Origin: Thiobacillus sp. UBA2186 | GTDB taxonomy: Bacteria; Pseudomonadota; Gammaproteobacteria; Burkholderiales; Thiobacillaceae | Length of the DNA: 14,201 nt | NCBI GenBank assembly: GCA_002327405.1 | Contig: DCVO01000091.1 | Coordinates: 1-14,201 of the forward strand | Reading direction: 5' to 3' | Shown: piece after piece, positions 7,462 to 14,201 of the stretch | Numbering within the stretch: the first letter of the stretch is position 1 | How the letters are laid out: each line of letters opens with the position of its first letter | Notes under the pieces: model-generated | Told to the model about the DNA's origin: nothing | What the model saw: only the letters and a program-made list of their open reading frames with translations | The model's database searches: none | Made by a program: the position numbers and the translations under genes

Positions 7462-7760
7462 ACAACTGCCTGACCATCGTGCTGCCGAAATTCCTCGAAG
7501 AGGACATGGTGGACCAATTGCTGGAGCACCCGGAATGGGTGTCCGGCTTCACCACCACCGATGTCAGCGGCCACGGCCGCGCGGTGTCGTATCACGCCGC
7601 GGCCGAGGAAGTCCGCGGGCGCACCACCCGCGTGCAGGTTCAGATCGTGCTCGATGACGTCAAGGCGCAGGCGCTGCTAGCGCATCTCAGACAAGGTTTT
7701 CGCAGCAGCGAGATCGCCTACTGGATCATGCCGGTAACCGAGTTCGGGAGGTTTGCATGA
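7458..7760 (+). CDS. DUF3240 family protein of metal-efflux operon
   Basis: The 100-residue protein matches the pattern I know for DUF3240, a family found next to heavy-metal RND pumps: LTIVLPKFLEEDMVDQLLEH at the start, then VSGFTTTDVSGHG, EEVRGRTTRVQVQIVL and YWIMPVTEFGRF at the end. It has no signal peptide or membrane segment and should be cytoplasmic, with the alternating strand-helix look of a small ferredoxin-like, PII-like fold. That relationship is recalled rather than tested. The start overlaps the pump stop (ATGA, 7458-7461) and its stop overlaps the next start (ATGA, 7757-7760), so its synthesis is locked to pump and channel. The biochemical role is unknown; a sensor or modulator acting on the pump's cytoplasmic face is an inference. 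The frame extends upstream to 6918, inside the pump gene, but the overlapping ATG is the credible start. Confidence 0.88.
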   Translation: MNNCLTIVLPKFLEEDMVDQLLEHPEWVSGFTTTDVSGHGRAVSYHAAAEEVRGRTTRVQVQIVLDDVKAQALLAHLRQGFRSSEIAYWIMPVTEFGRFA

Positions 7761-9025
7761 AGCCATTGCTGATTTGCTGCCTGCTCGCTGCCGCAACGGC
7801 CGCACATGCCGCCGATTATCCCGACCTGCCCGCCGGCGATGCGGTCGACAAGGCGCTTGGCCAGTACCTGCCCGTGCTCACGGCCAGATCGGGCATTCGC
7901 CTCGAGCAGGCCAACAGCCGGCGGCTGCAGGCCGGCCCCCACGAAACCGCACTGCGCCTGTCCGGCCAGCAGCGCGATGTGCGCACCGCGCCGTCGCAGC
8001 AGTTCAACGAATGGGGGGTCGGCGTCGAGCGCGCCTTCCGCCTGCCTGGAAAATCCGCGCTCGACAGCCAGATCGGCGAGCAGGACATCGTCCGTGCCCG
8101 CCTCGCCTATGGCGATGCCCTGCACGAGGCCGGGCGCGAACTGCTGAAAGGCTGGTTCGCCTGGCTGCGCGAGCGGCAGCGCGCGCAGCAATGGCAGCAG
8201 CAGGCCGAAACCCTCCGCCAGCTGCTGGGCGTCGTCGCCAGGCGGGTCCGCGCCGGCGACGCCCCGCAACTGGAGCAAATGTCGGCCGAGGCGGCGCTGG
8301 CCCAGGCCGAATCCGCCCTGGCGCAGGCGAAATTCCGCGAGCAAAACGCCGCCAGCGAATTGCTGCGCCGCTTCCCCGGCCTGCAGTTGCCCGAAACCGT
8401 GTCTCTTTCCGAACCCCTGCCCATCGAACAGGATGCCGCCTGGTGGCAGCAGCAGATCGTCGAGCACAATCACGAGCTTGCGCTCGCCCGGGCCGACAGC
8501 CGGCGCTGGCAGCTTGCGGTATCGCGCAGCGAGGCCGAACAGATGCCGGACCCCGCCCTCGGCCTGCATTACGGCAGCGAACGCGGCGGCGACGAGCGCA
8601 TCGTCGGCCTGAGCGTCTCGCTCCAGCTGGGCGGCAAGGCACGCGCCGCGGCCGCCGAAGCCGCGCGCGCGCAGGCCGAAATGGCCGGCCATCGCGAAGC
8701 TGCGGTGCTGGCCAGGCTCAAGGCCGAAGCCGCCAATCTGTATGATGCCGCGCAGTCCGCCTATATCGGCGCGCAGCGCATGCACGCCGCAATGCAACGC
8801 GTAACTGCCAGCAGCGAGCTGGCCGCACGCGCCTATGCCCTGGGCGAACACGGCCTCGTCGAAGTGCTGCTGGCAAGGCGCCAGGCGCTGGAAGCAAGTC
8901 TTGACGCGGCCCTGGCGCAACTGGATGCCAATGAAGCGCGCTATCGCCTGCTGCTGGACGCGCACCGGCTCTGGCCGATCGACGCCGACGAACACGAGGC
9001 CCCGCATGGCGCAACCGGCTCCTGA
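7757..9025 (+). CDS. TolC-family outer-membrane efflux protein (CzcC/CusC-like)
   Basis: This is the outer-membrane channel of the tripartite metal exporter. The 422-residue product has a signal peptide (MKPLLICCLLAAATAAHA-ADYPD), with no Cys directly after the cleavage site, so it is probably not lipidated. It has two long Ala/Gln/Arg/Glu-rich helical repeats, about 95-200 (QWQQQAETLRQLLGVVARRV) and 295-405 (AAAEAARAQAEMAGHREAAV), typical of OEP helices. Strands with aromatic and Gly residues lie near 75-95 (EWGVGVERAFRLPGKSAL) and 265-290 (LGLHYGSERGG, GLSVSLQLGG). The LPGK motif after the first strand pair is common in CzcC-type proteins. The ATG at 7757 overlaps the DUF3240 stop, and the 3' end overlaps the following SEC-C gene by 20 bases. 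Family assignment is firm. Confidence 0.9.
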   Translation: MKPLLICCLLAAATAAHAADYPDLPAGDAVDKALGQYLPVLTARSGIRLEQANSRRLQAGPHETALRLSGQQRDVRTAPSQQFNEWGVGVERAFRLPGKSALDSQIGEQDIVRARLAYGDALHEAGRELLKGWFAWLRERQRAQQWQQQAETLRQLLGVVARRVRAGDAPQLEQMSAEAALAQAESALAQAKFREQNAASELLRRFPGLQLPETVSLSEPLPIEQDAAWWQQQIVEHNHELALARADSRRWQLAVSRSEAEQMPDPALGLHYGSERGGDERIVGLSVSLQLGGKARAAAAEAARAQAEMAGHREAAVLARLKAEAANLYDAAQSAYIGAQRMHAAMQRVTASSELAARAYALGEHGLVEVLLARRQALEASLDAALAQLDANEARYRLLLDAHRLWPIDADEHEAPHGATGS

Positions 9026-9407
9026 ATGCCCCTGCGGCAGCGGGCGGCGCTATGCCGGGTGCTGCGGCCGCCGGCATGAAGGCGAGGCGCGGGCGGAAAC
9101 GGCCGAGGCGCTCATGCGTTCGCGCTACAGCGCCTATGCGCTGGGCAAGGAAGCCTACGTGCTGTCGACCTGGCATGCCTCTACCCGCCCGGCTTCGCTC
9201 GACCTCGTCGGGCAGCCGGCTCCGAAATGGATCGGGCTCAAGGTGTTGCGCCACGAACAGCAGGACGGCAACCATGCCATCGTGGAATTTATCGCGCGCT
9301 ACAAGGTCAATGGGCGTGCCTTCAAGATGCACGAAACCAGCCGCTTCATGAAGGAAGGCGGGCGCTGGTTTTACCTGGACGGCGACGCCGTTGACGGTGC
9401 GTCCTGA
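9006..9407 (+). CDS. YchJ-like (UPF0225) SEC-C motif protein, C-terminal motif absent
   Basis: The 133-residue product starts with a SEC-C zinc motif, CPCGSGRRYAGCC, with Cys at residues 8, 10, 19 and 20. The YchJ/UPF0225 core follows: AEALMRSRYSAYALGKEAYVLSTWH, then a beta-rich NTF2-like region with VEFIARYKVNG and the conserved ETSRFMKEGGRWFYLDGD near the end. E. coli YchJ carries a second SEC-C motif at its C-terminus; here the protein stops at GDAVDGAS, so that motif is missing. The ATG at 9006 lies inside the last codons of the outer-membrane factor gene (20-base overlap, different frame), so translation is probably coupled to the efflux operon. The motif implies zinc binding. The family's cellular role is not established, and a link to metal efflux is suggested only by the gene position. 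Confidence 0.88.
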   Translation: MAQPAPECPCGSGRRYAGCCGRRHEGEARAETAEALMRSRYSAYALGKEAYVLSTWHASTRPASLDLVGQPAPKWIGLKVLRHEQQDGNHAIVEFIARYKVNGRAFKMHETSRFMKEGGRWFYLDGDAVDGAS

Positions 9408-9445
9408 TAAAATCCGACAGACTCAACCATACAGACAGAAACACC

Positions 9446-9973
9446 ATGCAACCTGGCGAAACCCGACTCAAACCCTTGTCCGCTATCCTGTTCGGCAGCC
9501 GCTGGCTGCAACTGCCGCTGTACCTGGGCCTTATCGTCGCGCAGGCGGTCTACGTCTACCTGTTCTGGGTGGAGCTTACCCATCTGGTGGTGGAGACCCC
9601 GCACCTGACCGAAGAGAAGATCATGCTGCTGGTGCTGGGCCTGATCGACGTGGTCATGATCTCCAACCTGCTCATCATGGTCATCGTCGGCGGCTACGAG
9701 ACCTTCGTTTCGCGCCTCGGCCTCTCGGGACATCCGGACGAGCCGGACTGGCTGTCGCACGTCAACGCCAACGTGCTCAAGGTGAAGCTCGCCACCGCCA
9801 TCATCGGCATTTCCTCCATCCACTTGCTGAAGACTTTCATCAACGCGCACAACCTGGATGAGAAGACCATGCAATGGCAGGTGATCATCCACATGGCCTT
9901 CGTGCTGTCCGCCATCGGCATTGCCTGGATCGACAAGCTGATGGGGCATTCCATCGTCGACGAGAAGCACTGA
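9446..9973 (+). CDS. UPF0114 family (YqhA-like) inner-membrane protein
   Basis: The 175-residue product has four hydrophobic segments, at about 22-45, 64-85, 112-133 and 145-165, and matches the UPF0114/YqhA pattern: SRWLQLPLYLGL near the start, LGLIDVVMISNLLIMVIVGGYETFVSRL in the middle, then LKVKLATAIIGISSIHLLKTFI and WQVIIHMAFVLSAIGIAWIDKL. The function of this family is not known to me beyond being a small conserved membrane protein. It sits 38 bases after the SEC-C gene in the same direction and has no obvious Shine-Dalgarno sequence before its ATG. It could be the last gene of the efflux transcript or have its own promoter. The neighbourhood gives no strong hint to function. Confidence 0.88.
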   Translation: MQPGETRLKPLSAILFGSRWLQLPLYLGLIVAQAVYVYLFWVELTHLVVETPHLTEEKIMLLVLGLIDVVMISNLLIMVIVGGYETFVSRLGLSGHPDEPDWLSHVNANVLKVKLATAIIGISSIHLLKTFINAHNLDEKTMQWQVIIHMAFVLSAIGIAWIDKLMGHSIVDEKH

Positions 9974-9975
9974 CT

Positions 9976-9999
9976 GAAGCGGCACGGCCGGGCCGCTTC
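9976..9999. terminator. Hairpin after the UPF0114 gene, possible transcription terminator
   Basis: GAAGCGGC (9976-9983) and GCCGCTTC (9992-9999) form a perfect 8-bp stem with an 8-base loop, beginning three bases after the stop of the UPF0114 gene. No T-run follows, so if it ends transcription it is not a canonical intrinsic terminator. Its position at the end of the operon is suggestive. Confidence 0.4.
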
Positions 10000-10016
10000 G
10001 ACCCCATCGCCTCCGC

Positions 10017-10037
10017 GCGCCGGCTGCAAGCCGGCGC
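10017..10037. repeat. GC-rich hairpin upstream of amtB
   Basis: GCGCCGGCT (10017-10025), loop GCA, AGCCGGCGC (10029-10037) make a perfect 9-bp stem. It resembles the REP-like palindromes often scattered between proteobacterial genes. It lies in the 271-base spacer before amtB, which otherwise holds the sigma-54 promoter and no gene. It may also act with the hairpin at 9976-9999 to end upstream transcription. Confidence 0.35.
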
Positions 10038-10195
10038 TCCCCAGCCGCCCTTCCTTCCGCATGCCCTTTCCGGGTGCACCTGCGCACCAAGTCGAAAGGC
10101 GCCCGCAATTCCCTTCCCTGTCAAAGCGGTATCTTCAATAAGCCGCTCCCAGCAAATCCGCACCCCGCACGATTTTCCACCCCCCCGTGTTTGCG

Positions 10196-10211
10196 TGGAA
10201 CGGTTCTTGCT
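10196..10211 (+). promoter_or_regulatory. Sigma-54 (RpoN) promoter of amtB
   Basis: TGGAACGGTTCTTGCT contains GG at 10197-10198 and GC at 10209-10210 with exactly ten bases between, the spacing required for -24/-12 promoters. It agrees with TGGCACG-N4-TTGCW except for one A in place of C. Transcription should start near 10221-10222, leaving a leader of about 23 bases to the amtB ATG. Sigma-54 control through NtrC is the usual mode for amtB in proteobacteria, which supports the call. Confidence 0.88.
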
Positions 10212-10233
10212 GAATGACATGCAAACACTGACA

Positions 10234-10240
10234 AGGGAGG
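10234..10240 (+). promoter_or_regulatory. Ribosome binding site of amtB
   Basis: AGGGAGG ends four bases before the ATG at 10245. It is a good Shine-Dalgarno match and settles the amtB start. Confidence 0.7.
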
Positions 10241-10244
10241 CTTC

Positions 10245-11543
<1,299 letters not shown>

Positions 11544-11545
11544 AC

Positions 11546-12262
11546 ATGGATTCCGACAACAGCAGTCTCGAAGCACTGGATGCGCGTGTGGCCCGCAACC
11601 GCCGTGCCATCTACACCGGCCTCAAGCCTTTCTTTCCGGAGGATGAACTCATCGCCGCGCTCTCGCTGTGGCAGGCGCGCTACTCGGGCGGCCCCGCCTA
11701 TGCGCTGCATGGCTTTCTCAACGAAATATGCACGACGCCTCCGCTCCGGAAAATCCGCAACGACGTCCACCGCAGCCTGCGACAGGCCCTGTTCGGGCCG
11801 GACAACGCATTGGAGAGCGACCCTCTGCTGCAGATCGAACGCTGGAAAAGCACGCACGGCAACGGGGGCGCTTCCAGCGGGGGGAACCTTGGCGCACGGC
11901 ACTCCGCCTCAAGCAACCCCAAGACGCAGGTATTCGAATCGCTCTTCGAGCATTTCCTGTCCCTGGTCGACGAGAAGCAGCCCATCGGCCTCCATCTGCG
12001 CAGCTACATCGACACGCATCTGGAAAAAGTCCTGTCGAACGGACCGGTCTCGGTGCAGGTGTCCCGATGGCTGCGCGGCAAGGATGCGCGGCTGGATGAC
12101 GGACTGGATCTGGCCGAAATGCGTACCATACTGCATATGGCCTATGTGCTGGCCTGTGAGTACCTCGGCCCGGCCATGGCCGACAGCCTGCTGTCGGAAG
12201 CCGTGCAGCATTGCGAATTGCAGGCAATCTCGCGCTTGTTCCCGCCGCGCAAGCTGCTGTAA
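11546..12262 (+). CDS. Unknown cytoplasmic protein following amtB closely
   Basis: I do not recognise this 238-residue protein. It has no signal peptide or membrane segment and looks mainly alpha-helical. An N-terminal region (about 1-95) contains RNRRAIYTGLKPFFPEDELI and IRNDVHRSLRQALFG. A Gly/Ser/His-rich linker covers about 104-122 (HGNGGASSGG). A C-terminal helical region (about 125-238) includes FEHFLSLVDEKQPIGLHLRS, LDLAEMRTILHMAYVLACEYLG and the end QAISRLFPPRKLL. The ATG is only two bases past the amtB stop, with a G-run at 11529-11534 inside the amtB end as a possible binding site, so it is almost certainly co-transcribed and translationally coupled with amtB. That suggests expression under nitrogen limitation. 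Codon use looks like that of its neighbours, so recent transfer is not indicated. Stop codons of this gene and convergent pdxJ are 27 bases apart. Confidence 0.85.
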   Translation: MDSDNSSLEALDARVARNRRAIYTGLKPFFPEDELIAALSLWQARYSGGPAYALHGFLNEICTTPPLRKIRNDVHRSLRQALFGPDNALESDPLLQIERWKSTHGNGGASSGGNLGARHSASSNPKTQVFESLFEHFLSLVDEKQPIGLHLRSYIDTHLEKVLSNGPVSVQVSRWLRGKDARLDDGLDLAEMRTILHMAYVLACEYLGPAMADSLLSEAVQHCELQAISRLFPPRKLL

Positions 12263-12289
12263 CGGGCTGTTCGGGATTACCGCCGAAGC

Positions 12290-13024
12290 TCAGACGCGGC
12301 GGGCCGCCGCCTCCACCATCAGCCGCTTCATTTCCGCGACCGCCGGCTGCCAGCCGGTGAACAGGGCCTGTGCCACGATGGCATGCCCGATGTTGAGTTC
12401 GTGCACGCCGGAAATGGCGGCGATCGGCTGCACGTTGTGGTAGGTCAGGCCGTGGCCGGCGTTGACCGTAAGCCCGAGGCCCAGGCCGTAAGCGACCGCC
12501 TTGCGGATGCGGTCGAGTTCGTGATGCTTGGCGACCGGATCTTCCAGGTCGGCATAATGGCCGGTATGGATTTCCACCACCGGCGCACCGCACTCGCGCG
12601 CCGCTTCCAGTTGCTTGTAGTCGGCGTCGATGAAGAGCGACACGCGTACCCCGGCCTCCTTCAACTGCGCACAGGCATCGCGGATCTTGTCCATCTGGCC
12701 GGCGACATCGAGCCCGCCTTCGGTGGTGAGCTCTTCGCGCTTTTCCGGCACCAGGCACACGTCCTGCGGCTTGATGCGCGCGGCAATGCCCAGCATTTCC
12801 TCGGTCACCGCCATTTCCAGATTCATCTTGGTTTTCAAGACGCGACGCAGGATCTCCACGTCCTCGTCCTGGATGTGACGGCGGTCTTCCCTGAGGTGCA
12901 GGGTGATGCTGTCCGCACCCGCGGTTTCTGCGGCGAGCGCGGCCTCGACCACGCTGGGGTAGCGGGTCTTGCGCGCCTGGCGCAAGGTGGCGATGTGGTC
13001 GATATTGACGCCGAGGTAAATCAT
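12290..13024 (-). CDS. pdxJ: Pyridoxine 5'-phosphate synthase PdxJ
   Basis: PdxJ condenses 1-deoxy-D-xylulose 5-phosphate with 3-amino-2-oxopropyl phosphate to form pyridoxine 5'-phosphate, the ring-closing step of DXP-dependent vitamin B6 synthesis. The product from the ATG at 13024 is 244 residues, the usual length for this TIM-barrel enzyme. Family motifs are all present: IYLGVNIDHIATLRQAR at the start, SITLHLREDRRHI, KMNLEMAVTEEM, VCLVPEKREELTTEGG, VSLFIDAD, VVEIHTGHYA, LGLTVNAGHGLTYHNV and ELNIGHAIVAQAL. The frame runs seven codons further upstream to a TTG, but homologs begin at MIxLGVNIDH, so the ATG is preferred although its Shine-Dalgarno sequence is weak. recO lies upstream on the same strand, the common era-recO-pdxJ order, separated here by a repeat-filled spacer. 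Confidence 0.97.
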   Translation of the reverse strand: MIYLGVNIDHIATLRQARKTRYPSVVEAALAAETAGADSITLHLREDRRHIQDEDVEILRRVLKTKMNLEMAVTEEMLGIAARIKPQDVCLVPEKREELTTEGGLDVAGQMDKIRDACAQLKEAGVRVSLFIDADYKQLEAARECGAPVVEIHTGHYADLEDPVAKHHELDRIRKAVAYGLGLGLTVNAGHGLTYHNVQPIAAISGVHELNIGHAIVAQALFTGWQPAVAEMKRLMVEAAARRV

Positions 13025-13074
13025 GCAAGCAACCTGTTCAGTCAAAAAATAAATGCAGAACGCAAAGGCTTTTG

Positions 13075-13159
13075 AACAAGGAGGACAAGAGGGCTGGAGT
13101 AAAGCGAAAACAATTCACGTCTGAAGACGGATTTTCCTCTTGTCCTCATGTCTCTTTGT
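13075..13159. repeat. Palindromic intergenic repeat, copy 2 (degenerate)
   Basis: The left arm 13075-13099 begins AACAAGGAGGACAAGAGG. The right arm 13136-13159 is its inverted counterpart with one base deleted and several changes, so about three quarters of the positions pair. The loop is about 36 bases. It is recognisably the same AACAA plus GAGGACAN design as the copies at 1977 and 13969, but more decayed. It sits in the recO-pdxJ spacer, where the two genes read on the minus strand. Confidence 0.75.
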
Positions 13160-13180
13160 AAAAGATTCTGCTTTCCGGTT

Positions 13181-13200
13181 TTCTCTGTGTCTCTGTGGTT
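13181..13200 (-). repeat. CACAGAGA tandem motif, related to the palindromic repeats
   Basis: On the minus strand this reads AACCACAGAGACACAGAGAA: an AAC leader and two copies of the 8-base unit CACAGAGA. Period, purine-rich strand and leader are the same as in the GAGGACAN arms next to it. No inverted partner is visible close by, so it may be a half element. Confidence 0.55.
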
Positions 13201-13218
13201 CAACTACGGTTTTCGGGA

Positions 13219-13941
13219 TCATTTCTCAATCAGCTCCTTCAGCATCTGCCGAGTATAAAGCGGCTTGCCGCCCAGATGGTGGTTGATGAGCGCGCGCATG
13301 AGCTGCTTGGCCTCGGCCCGCGTGACGGGGGAGTCAAAGCGGTCCTGGTCCATGTCCAGCAGGGTCCGCCCTGACACCGGAATGCCGGCGCTGTTGCCCT
13401 TCCCCGCATAAGGCCCGCGCTCGGGCACGAAGTAATAGGCCTGCTCCTCGCACACCGGCTGCGCCGTCTCGGCTTCCTCGTGGAAAGTGGCGGCATAACC
13501 GATTTCCGACAGCAGATGGCGCTCGAAGCGCCGCAACACCCGTTCCAGGCCATTGTCCGCTGGCTGCGAGAGTTCGCCGAGCGTGGCCTGGTAGTAGTCG
13601 AACAGGGCTTCATGCGGGTCGTCGCGCGCCAGCAGCTTCAGCAGCAGTTCATTGAGATAGAAGCCGCACAAGAGCGGCATGCCGGCAAGCGGCGCCAGCC
13701 CTCCTTGCCATTCGGCGCCATGCAGGGTACGAACTTCGCTTTTGCCGAACCAGGACAACAGCAGCGGCGTGAACGGCTGCACCTGCCCGCGCAAGGCCGA
13801 GCGCGGACGTCTTGCGCCGCGTGCGACCAGCGCCATGCGTCCGTGATGGCGCGTGAACACCTCCACCACCAGCGAAGTTTCGCGGAAGGGATAGCTGTGC
13901 AGGACGAAACCGGGTTCGTTGTCGATGCGGGCCTGGGCCAT
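13219..13941 (-). CDS. recO: DNA repair protein RecO
   Basis: RecO acts in the RecFOR pathway, loading RecA on single-stranded DNA covered with SSB and annealing complementary strands. The 240-residue product has the family length. Residues 1-80 form the OB-fold domain, with the typical start PGFVLHSYPFRETSLVVEVFTRHHGRMALVARGARRP written here as its hallmark regions: FVLHSYPFRETSL, then HGRMALVARGARRPRS, then LLSWFGKSEVRTL. The helical domain follows with FYLNELLLKLLARDDPHEALFD and a C-terminal part ending HLGGKPLYTRQMLKELIEK. The gene lies between era and pdxJ as in many proteobacteria, but spacers of 125 and 194 bases, both holding palindromic repeats, separate it from its neighbours. No good ribosome binding site precedes the ATG. 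Confidence 0.96.
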   Translation of the reverse strand: MAQARIDNEPGFVLHSYPFRETSLVVEVFTRHHGRMALVARGARRPRSALRGQVQPFTPLLLSWFGKSEVRTLHGAEWQGGLAPLAGMPLLCGFYLNELLLKLLARDDPHEALFDYYQATLGELSQPADNGLERVLRRFERHLLSEIGYAATFHEEAETAQPVCEEQAYYFVPERGPYAGKGNSAGIPVSGRTLLDMDQDRFDSPVTRAEAKQLMRALINHHLGGKPLYTRQMLKELIEK

Positions 13942-13968
13942 AAATTACGGAGAAAATCAGGAAAAACG

Positions 13969-14039
13969 AACAAAGAGGACAAGAGGACAAGAGCAAATCC
14001 TTCTCCTTGTTTTCCTCTTGTCCTCCTGTCCTCCTTGTT
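13969..14039. repeat. Palindromic intergenic repeat, copy 3 (best preserved)
   Basis: The arms 13969-13993 and 14015-14039 are inverted repeats of 25 bases matching at 23 positions, with a 21-base loop. Both have AACAA, one base, GAGGACA, one base, GAGGACA, one base, GAG. The only differences are again at the variable eighth base of the unit. The element occupies most of the era-recO spacer, with both genes on the minus strand. Confidence 0.88.
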
Positions 14040-14066
14040 CGACTTGCATTTCTGAAAGATTCGCGG

Positions 14067-14201
14067 TTATTCGATGCCCAGCGACTTCAGCGTCCTCACG
14101 TCGTCCGCCCAGCCGCCCTTTACCTTGACCCAGACTTCCAGATAGACCTTGGCGTCGAAGGCTTTCTCCATGTCCTGGCGCGCCTGGGTGGAAATGGCCT
14201 T
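14067..14201 (-). CDS. era: GTPase Era, C-terminal end only (gene continues outside window)
   Basis: Era is an essential GTPase that binds 16S rRNA during maturation of the 30S subunit. Only the last 44 or so codons are present. On the minus strand they read as the end of the KH domain: ISTQARQDMEKAFDAK, then VYLEVWVKVKGGWADD, then VRTLKSLGIE and a TAA at 14067-14069. The phrase EVWVKVKxGWADD is highly characteristic of Era C-termini. The GTPase domain lies beyond the window. The position upstream of recO fits the usual era-recO-pdxJ order. Confidence 0.93.
   Translation of the reverse strand, partial: KAISTQARQDMEKAFDAKVYLEVWVKVKGGWADDVRTLKSLGIE

Noticed and set aside
12295..12310. GC-rich palindrome at the pdxJ 3' end, considered as a shared terminator
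   Set aside because: It lies within coding sequence for Ala-Ala-Ala-Arg codons, which yields such palindromes by composition alone, and no T-run is near.
12340..12360. Second copy of the GCCGGCT/AGCCGGC hairpin found before amtB
   Set aside because: It is inside pdxJ and encodes the conserved-looking stretch TGWQPAV, with imperfect arms; best explained by codon use.
13025..13045. Longer PdxJ starting at a TTG (extra MTEQVAC)
   Set aside because: Known PdxJ proteins begin at MIxLGVNIDH, matching the ATG at 13024; the extra residues have no support.

Overview
The window is chromosomal DNA of high GC content and reads as a betaproteobacterium, most likely from the Nitrosomonadales/Rhodocyclales side. 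This is inferred from protein character and from the gene order secD-secF and era-recO-pdxJ; no rRNA or other taxonomic marker is present. Apart from one short mobile-element relic and a family of intergenic palindromes, it consists of ordinary, tightly packed genes.

Layout. (1) 1-1965, plus strand: the 3' part of secD and complete secF, the proton-driven accessory complex of the Sec translocon. (2) 2064-3071, plus strand: a DedA-family membrane protein and a small exported His-rich protein. (3) 3072-3214: a 143-bp non-coding element with 17-bp imperfect terminal inverted repeats and a TTAA target duplication, i.e. a MITE with ends like those of the IS5 family. (4) 3281-9407, plus strand: a compact heavy-metal efflux operon of adaptor, RND pump, DUF3240 protein, TolC-family outer-membrane factor and a YchJ-like SEC-C protein. 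Its first four genes are joined by ATGA start/stop overlaps, and the fifth overlaps the fourth by 20 bp. (5) 9446-9973: a UPF0114 membrane protein. (6) 10196-12262: a near-consensus sigma-54 promoter, amtB, and a closely spaced gene for a cytoplasmic protein I do not recognise. (7) 12290-14201, minus strand: era (3' end only), recO and pdxJ, convergent with the amtB unit.

How the genes work together. Adaptor, pump and outer-membrane factor form a tripartite envelope complex that exports metal ions. The DUF3240 protein made between pump and outer-membrane factor is a plausible cytoplasmic partner, and the upstream His-rich protein a plausible periplasmic metal binder. The sigma-54 promoter makes amtB a likely nitrogen-limitation (NtrC) target, although no glnK lies beside it. 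SecDF, Era, RecO and PdxJ are housekeeping functions.

The most unusual signal is non-coding. Three intergenic inverted repeats lie at 1977-2055, 13075-13159 and 13969-14039, each between two co-oriented genes. Their arms are built from an 8-base unit, GAGGACA plus one variable base, after an AACAA leader. A related 8-base-period sequence (CACAGAGA twice) lies beside the second copy. I know of no established function for this family and regard it as the best candidate here for something undescribed. No stretch longer than 300 bases lacks a gene.
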